In this document: positions 35,094-38,946 of the stretch, piece by piece
How the letters are laid out: each line of letters starts with the position of its first letter
How positions within the stretch are numbered: position 1 is the stretch's first letter
Assembly (NCBI GenBank): GCA_011391865.1
Contig: JAABPV010000025.1
Coordinates: 1 to 38,946 of the forward strand
DNA length: 38,946 nt
Direction of reading: 5' to 3'
From: Desulfobulbaceae bacterium
GTDB taxonomy: Bacteria; Desulfobacterota; Desulfobulbia; Desulfobulbales; Desulfobulbaceae
Notes under the pieces: model-generated
Databases searched by the model: none
What the model saw: the letters and a program-made list of their open reading frames with translations, nothing else
What the model was told of the DNA's origin: nothing
Made by a program: the position numbers and the translations under genes

Positions 35094-37706
35094 ATGGCAT
35101 CGAATGATTTAGAAATTATCAAAAAGATAGAAAAAACAACAGGTAAGCGGCTGCGCAGATTTAAAAGATTCAAGCCGTCTGAGCCGTGTTATGTTGTCAA
35201 TGAGCAGGAGCAGGTCTTAGCCCTGAATTTGTGGGATGCAGGTCTCAGCAATGCAGACTGCTATCTGGTCCAGCAGTTCGTCAATCTTCAGACGCTCGAT
35301 TTAAGCGGGAATCAGATCAGTGATTATTCCTTTCTCAAAGAGCTTGACCAGCTTCAGTGGCTCGATTTAAGCGGGAATCAGATCAGCGACATTTCCTTTC
35401 CCAAGCAGCTCGTTAATCTTCAGACGCTCTCTTTAAGCTGGAATGATATCAGCGATATTTCCTCTCTCCAGCAGCTCGTCAATCTTCAGTCGCTCGATTT
35501 AAGTTTTAATAAAATCTGCGATATTTCCTTTCTCAAAGAGCTTGACCAGCTTCAATGGCTCGATTTACGTTCTAATAAGATCATCAGGCTGCCGCAATGG
35601 ATTGCGGAGCATTCCCCTGAGATTGTTTATTCTACCAACCTGGATCAGAACACGATCAATGTCGGCGGCAATCCCCTGACTCATCCCCCGCCGGAAATCA
35701 TCCAACAAGGCCGTGAAGCCATCCGCGCTTATTTCCGCTCACTCGAAAAAGACGAGGCAGTGACGCTGCACGAAGCCAAGGTGCTGCTGGTCGGCGACGG
35801 CAAGGCTGGAAAAACCTCGCTGCTCAAACGGCTCCAAGGCTTGCCCTTTGATGAGCATGAATCCCAGACGCACGGCATCAACGTTCAGCCACTTTTAGGC
35901 AGCGAAATAGCAGGTTTTGCCAATCCTGACGAAGACTGCCGCCTGCATTTCTGGGATTTCGGCGGCCAAGAGATCATGCACGCCTCGCACCGCTTTTTCA
36001 TGAGCAAGCGATCTCTGTATATCCTCGTTTTAGATAGCCGCGACGACACCGGCAGATGTCATTGGCGTTGGCTTCGGCACATCGAGAAATATGGCGACAA
36101 GCCGCCGTGTATCGTGGCCATGAACAAGATGGATGCAAATCCGTCTTACAACATCGAGCAGAAGAGCATCAACTCCCGATTTCCTGCAATAGAAAACCGC
36201 TTCTTCCAAATCTCCTGCAAAAGCAATGACGGCCTGCCGGAATTAGTGCGCAGCATGGCCGCGTCTGTTCCGAAAACGCCGCTGTACGGCTTAGTGATCA
36301 GCAAATCGTGGCTGACAATTAGAAAGCGGCTGGAAACAGCGACCGAAGAGCAAAATTACATCAGCCGGGAGCAGTTCCTTGCAATCTGCAAAGAACACGG
36401 CGTGCAGGATGAGGAAAGCCGGATGACGCTGCTGAAGTTCCTCAATGATCTCGGCACGGTGCTCTTTTTTGAAAAGCTTAAACTTGCCGACATCTATGTG
36501 CTTGATCCGCATTGGGTGACAGTCGGGGTGTATAAAATCATCAATTCGGCAAAGACCAAAGATGGCCTTTTGCGCGAGGAGGATTTGGAATTCATCCTCA
36601 ATCAGGAGCCAGTCCGCGCCGATGAATATGACCCGGCCAAAAAAGCATTTGCCTACACGGTGCGGGAGCAGGAATATCTTGTCCGTATCATGGAGGAATT
36701 TGAGCTGTGCTACCGCTATGACAAGCACCTGCACATCCTGCCCAGCCAGCTGCCCAAAGAACCTGAACAGGAGCCGGAGCTGCGCGGCGGCAATCTGCTC
36801 CGCTTCATCATGGAATACGATTTCCTGCCGTCATCGCTTTTCCCGCGCCTCATGGTTCGCCTGAAAGAAGATATTCCAGACCGGCGGCAGCAGTGGCGGC
36901 ACGGGATGTATTTGGAAAACAAGCAGTTTGGCGTGCAGGCAATTGTCAGAATGGAGGAGCAAAGCAGCAGAATCACGATCAGCATTTACGGCGGGCCGCA
37001 CGATAAGCAGCGGTATCTGTGCGTGATTCGGCACCACATTGCAGGTCTTGGCTTTCAAGAGCTGAAGCCGAAAGAGCTGGTGCCGCTGCCGGGACACGAG
37101 GACGCGCTTGTGGAATATCAAGTTCTGCTTGGTCACGAGCAGGAGGGAATAGCTCAATACTTTGATGGAAAGCTGCGGAAATTCTTTTCTGTCTCAGAGT
37201 TGTTAGATAATATTGTCAGCAAACATGAACGAAGTAAGGAGGGGAATATTATGATTCATCTGGAAAATATCGGCAATCCGCAAATGACGCAGACGAACAG
37301 CCAGCAGCAATCTCAGCATCAGCAGCAGTCAGCCAATCTGCTCAAAGAGGCGCAAGGGCTGTTCCACAATCTGAAAGAGGATATCATTGCAGAAGCTGAC
37401 ATTGAATTCGATGATGCAAAGGAGAAGAAACGGGTAGAAAACGAGCTGACCAAGGCGGAAAAAGCTCTTGCCGAAGCGGAAAGCGCAGCCGCAGAAGGGA
37501 AGGAACCGGATGCCGCTGCAAAAAGCCGCTTGGAGGAATTCTTCACCAGCCTTGCCGACAAGAGTTCCCGCCTCGGCAAGCTGCTGGAATCTGTTGATCA
37601 AGGCGCGGAAAAAGTGAGAAAATTGGCCCGCACCTACAACAAGGTTGCCGAAAACATCGGCCTGCCTTCTGTGCCGCCGCTGCTGCTGGGCAAGGAGCAA
37701 GGGTGA
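35094..37706 (+). CDS. LRR-Roc-COR (Roco family) GTPase with C-terminal helical extension
   Basis: The 870-residue protein has five to six 22-residue leucine-rich repeats (about 43-168; LDLSGNQISDISF type), a Roc GTPase (about 227-390) with P-loop GDGKAGKTS, switch WDFGGQEIMHASH and NKMD, and a COR dimerisation region (about 400-700). The last 150 residues begin with a Gln-rich linker (QQQSQHQQQ) and continue as charged helices. Roco proteins cycle between monomer and dimer with GTP; bacterial targets are mostly unknown. The ATG at 35094 follows GGGGG by 8 nt. It starts 5 bp after the radical SAM gene, so they may be co-transcribed. A second ribosome site inside the gene (37235-37250) could express the C-terminal part separately. 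Confidence 0.9.
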   Translation: MASNDLEIIKKIEKTTGKRLRRFKRFKPSEPCYVVNEQEQVLALNLWDAGLSNADCYLVQQFVNLQTLDLSGNQISDYSFLKELDQLQWLDLSGNQISDISFPKQLVNLQTLSLSWNDISDISSLQQLVNLQSLDLSFNKICDISFLKELDQLQWLDLRSNKIIRLPQWIAEHSPEIVYSTNLDQNTINVGGNPLTHPPPEIIQQGREAIRAYFRSLEKDEAVTLHEAKVLLVGDGKAGKTSLLKRLQGLPFDEHESQTHGINVQPLLGSEIAGFANPDEDCRLHFWDFGGQEIMHASHRFFMSKRSLYILVLDSRDDTGRCHWRWLRHIEKYGDKPPCIVAMNKMDANPSYNIEQKSINSRFPAIENRFFQISCKSNDGLPELVRSMAASVPKTPLYGLVISKSWLTIRKRLETATEEQNYISREQFLAICKEHGVQDEESRMTLLKFLNDLGTVLFFEKLKLADIYVLDPHWVTVGVYKIINSAKTKDGLLREEDLEFILNQEPVRADEYDPAKKAFAYTVREQEYLVRIMEEFELCYRYDKHLHILPSQLPKEPEQEPELRGGNLLRFIMEYDFLPSSLFPRLMVRLKEDIPDRRQQWRHGMYLENKQFGVQAIVRMEEQSSRITISIYGGPHDKQRYLCVIRHHIAGLGFQELKPKELVPLPGHEDALVEYQVLLGHEQEGIAQYFDGKLRKFFSVSELLDNIVSKHERSKEGNIMIHLENIGNPQMTQTNSQQQSQHQQQSANLLKEAQGLFHNLKEDIIAEADIEFDDAKEKKRVENELTKAEKALAEAESAAAEGKEPDAAAKSRLEEFFTSLADKSSRLGKLLESVDQGAEKVRKLARTYNKVAENIGLPSVPPLLLGKEQG
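35280..35580 (+). repeat. 66-bp repeats encoding the leucine-rich repeats
   Basis: The LRR region is built of 66-bp units (22 codons) of two kinds that alternate: units containing CAATCTTCAGACGCTC (VNLQTL) and units containing CTTGACCAGCTTCA (DQLQWL). Near-identical stretches between units indicate recent duplication within the gene. Confidence 0.75.
37235..37253 (+). promoter_or_regulatory. internal ribosome-binding site and in-frame ATG in the Roco gene
   Basis: TAAGGAGG (37235-37242), complementary to the 16S rRNA 3' end, lies 8 nt before ATG 37251, in frame with the Roco protein. Translation from here would give a 151-residue protein (37251-37706) starting MIHLENIGNPQMTQ, consisting of the Gln-rich linker and helical C-terminal domain alone. 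The site is better than that of the full-length gene. Confidence 0.55.
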
Positions 37707-37727
37707 ACTTTGAGTGCCAAGGCGGGA

Positions 37728-37771
37728 CGCACCCCTGTGTTCGCCCTGATACGGGCAGGCACGGGGGTGCG
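37728..37771. terminator. hairpin between the convergent Roco and hisC genes
   Basis: CGCACCCC (37728-37735) pairs with GGGGTGCG (37764-37771), and inside that GTG with CAC and GCCC with GGGC. It sits between the two stop codons, so it could end transcripts from both sides, but no T run flanks it. Confidence 0.6.
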
Positions 37772-37776
37772 GATGC

Positions 37777-38844
37777 TTACCGATTCTGCCGGAGATAGTC
37801 CGCATAGACCTCGGCAAAGTGCTTGGTCTGCTCCAAGGTGCCGACATTCATGCGGAAACAGGTCTTGATTGCCGGGGCGACCATAGGACGCACCAAGATG
37901 CCCCGCGCTTTCAAAAAGGCGACGGCTCCGTCGCGGTCTTCCGGCTCAACCAGCATGAAATGCGCCGCGCCGGGATACTGCTTCACCTTGTTGGCGCGGA
38001 AAAAGGCTTCTAAATACGGCTTGGAGACCTGCATGGTCTCCTGCGGGAAACGCCGCCATTCCTCAGCAGCATCGTCAAGCTGCGCTCCGGCAGCAACCAA
38101 GGCGCAGGCGTTGACATCGAACGGCCCGCGCACCTTGTGCAGCTCGGCGGTCAGGGCGGGATGAGCGATGCTGTAGCCCAAGCGCAGGCCGCCCAGGGCA
38201 AAGGCTTTGGAGAAGGTGCGCAGGATGATCAGATTCGGGTACTCATCAAGCAGGCCCTGCGCGGTGGTGCCGGTGAACTCAAAGTAGGCCTCATCCACGA
38301 TCACAGGCAGGTCAGGCCGCAGCCGCAGCACTTCCTCAATCAGCTCCAGCGAGACCGACGCGCCGGTGGGGTTGTCCGGGTTGACCAGCACCGCCAGCTT
38401 AGTGGCCGGAGTGATCGCGGCCAGATAGTCGCGGCGCGGGAAGCGCAGCTCCGCATCATACGGAATGCCAGTCACTTTCGCGCCAATCACCCCGGCAATC
38501 TGAGTGAACATCGGAAAGCCGGGCTGGGCCAGCACCAGCTCGTCGCCCTCGCTGAGAAAAGCCCGCAGCACCACCTCGATGGCCTGATCCGAGCCGTTGG
38601 CAACCATGAGCTGCTCCGACGCGGCCTGGGTGTAGCGGGCCAGCTTGGGCAGGAACGCGGCGCAGTCCGGGTAGAGCGGGATGCGGTCGCTGTCAATGAA
38701 GTCCTTCAGGGCGGCCTTCACACAGCCCGGCAGCGGCAGCGTGTTCTCATTCAGATCAAAGCGCAGATAGGCCGTGCGGTCAATGTGCGACCACGGCGGC
38801 TTGTAGGTGGACAGCGCGGCGATTTGGGGTTTGACTTGGAGCAT
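37777..38844 (-). CDS. hisC: histidinol-phosphate aminotransferase
   Basis: The 355-residue PLP aminotransferase has FDLNENTLPLPG near the N-terminus, NPDNPTGASV, VDEAYFEF, and the PLP-lysine in LRTFSKAFALGGLRLGY. It converts imidazole-acetol phosphate to histidinol phosphate, and related HisC paralogues act on aromatic amino acids. The ATG at 38844 begins MLQVKPQIAALSTYKPP; a TTG at 38880 would add 12 residues. No other his gene is visible before the window ends. Confidence 0.93.
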   Translation of the reverse strand: MLQVKPQIAALSTYKPPWSHIDRTAYLRFDLNENTLPLPGCVKAALKDFIDSDRIPLYPDCAAFLPKLARYTQAASEQLMVANGSDQAIEVVLRAFLSEGDELVLAQPGFPMFTQIAGVIGAKVTGIPYDAELRFPRRDYLAAITPATKLAVLVNPDNPTGASVSLELIEEVLRLRPDLPVIVDEAYFEFTGTTAQGLLDEYPNLIILRTFSKAFALGGLRLGYSIAHPALTAELHKVRGPFDVNACALVAAGAQLDDAAEEWRRFPQETMQVSKPYLEAFFRANKVKQYPGAAHFMLVEPEDRDGAVAFLKARGILVRPMVAPAIKTCFRMNVGTLEQTKHFAEVYADYLRQNR

Positions 38845-38857
38845 GGTTTGTTTCTCT

Positions 38858-38896
38858 CTTATAAAGATCCGTGGATTCAAGTTGTAAGTGCAACTT
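38858..38896 (-). promoter_or_regulatory. possible hisC promoter overlapped by a dyad
   Basis: On the minus strand TTACAA (38887-38882) and TATAAG (38863-38858) are 18 bp apart. A perfect dyad AAGTTG-6 nt-CAACTT (38879-38896) covers the -35 box and could be an operator. Both are only plausible. Confidence 0.35.
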
Positions 38897-38946
38897 TTGC
38901 TGAGTTGAGAAAAGAGTGAGTTATGGTAACATGATGGCTCAATTCT

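Overview
The window reads as a chromosomal segment of a Gram-negative, probably anaerobic bacterium. It encodes a Kdo transferase (WaaA), DksA, the omega subunit, an enoyl-ACP reductase of the FabL type, a DUF4445/RACo-like corrinoid-protein reactivase and a DUF4080 B12-binding radical SAM protein. This mix suggests Desulfobacterota, perhaps the Desulfobulbales. That placement is inferred from gene content, not from a phylogeny.

Layout: (1) 0-0.8 kb, a STAS-domain gene on + with a clear promoter and terminator. (2) 0.8-5.3 kb, minus-strand genes for a RACo-like protein, a CBS pair and the NAD(P)HX repair enzyme Nnr, the last preceded by an overlapping 27-codon ORF. (3) 5.7-10.1 kb, a HigBA-type toxin-antitoxin pair and gyrB, which carries a 435-residue intein with an HNH endonuclease. 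(4) 10.2-17.2 kb, a long minus-strand run: purA, rpoZ, dnaJ, moaC, dksA, galT, a CheY-like regulator and sppA. (5) 17.4-21.1 kb, a secreted trypsin-like protease with a coiled-coil insertion on +, facing a membrane coiled-coil protein, fabL and a DUF362 gene on minus. (6) 21.2-29.8 kb, minus-strand waaA, a PIN toxin pair, carA, carB and ftsH. (7) 30-31.1 kb, a secreted cyclophilin-FKBP fusion on +. (8) 31.2-33.3 kb, birA and dnaN on minus, with a cluster of DnaA-box-like sites upstream of dnaN. (9) 33.4-37.7 kb, a radical SAM gene followed by an LRR-Roc-COR (Roco) gene on +. (10) hisC on minus at the right edge.

The most unusual feature is a set of three intergenic arrays (2766-3117, 5399-5650, 26340-26654). 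Each is built of gap-free 21-bp units. Every array has its own consensus, but all share the 21-bp period, dyad-symmetric units, and a position filling the spacer between two co-directional genes. They do not look like CRISPR or coding DNA, and I do not recognise them as a named element. The fixed register, equal to two helical turns, suggests a structural or protein-binding role.

Other notable points: a strong Shine-Dalgarno sequence and in-frame ATG inside the Roco gene that would release its C-terminal 151 residues as a separate protein; a similar internal start in the PPIase gene that would give a form without signal peptide; a STAS promoter whose spacer is almost all homopolymer tracts; and a candidate replication origin or DnaA-control site at dnaN. 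Most genes left of that site run leftward and the first two to its right run rightward, as expected if replication starts there.
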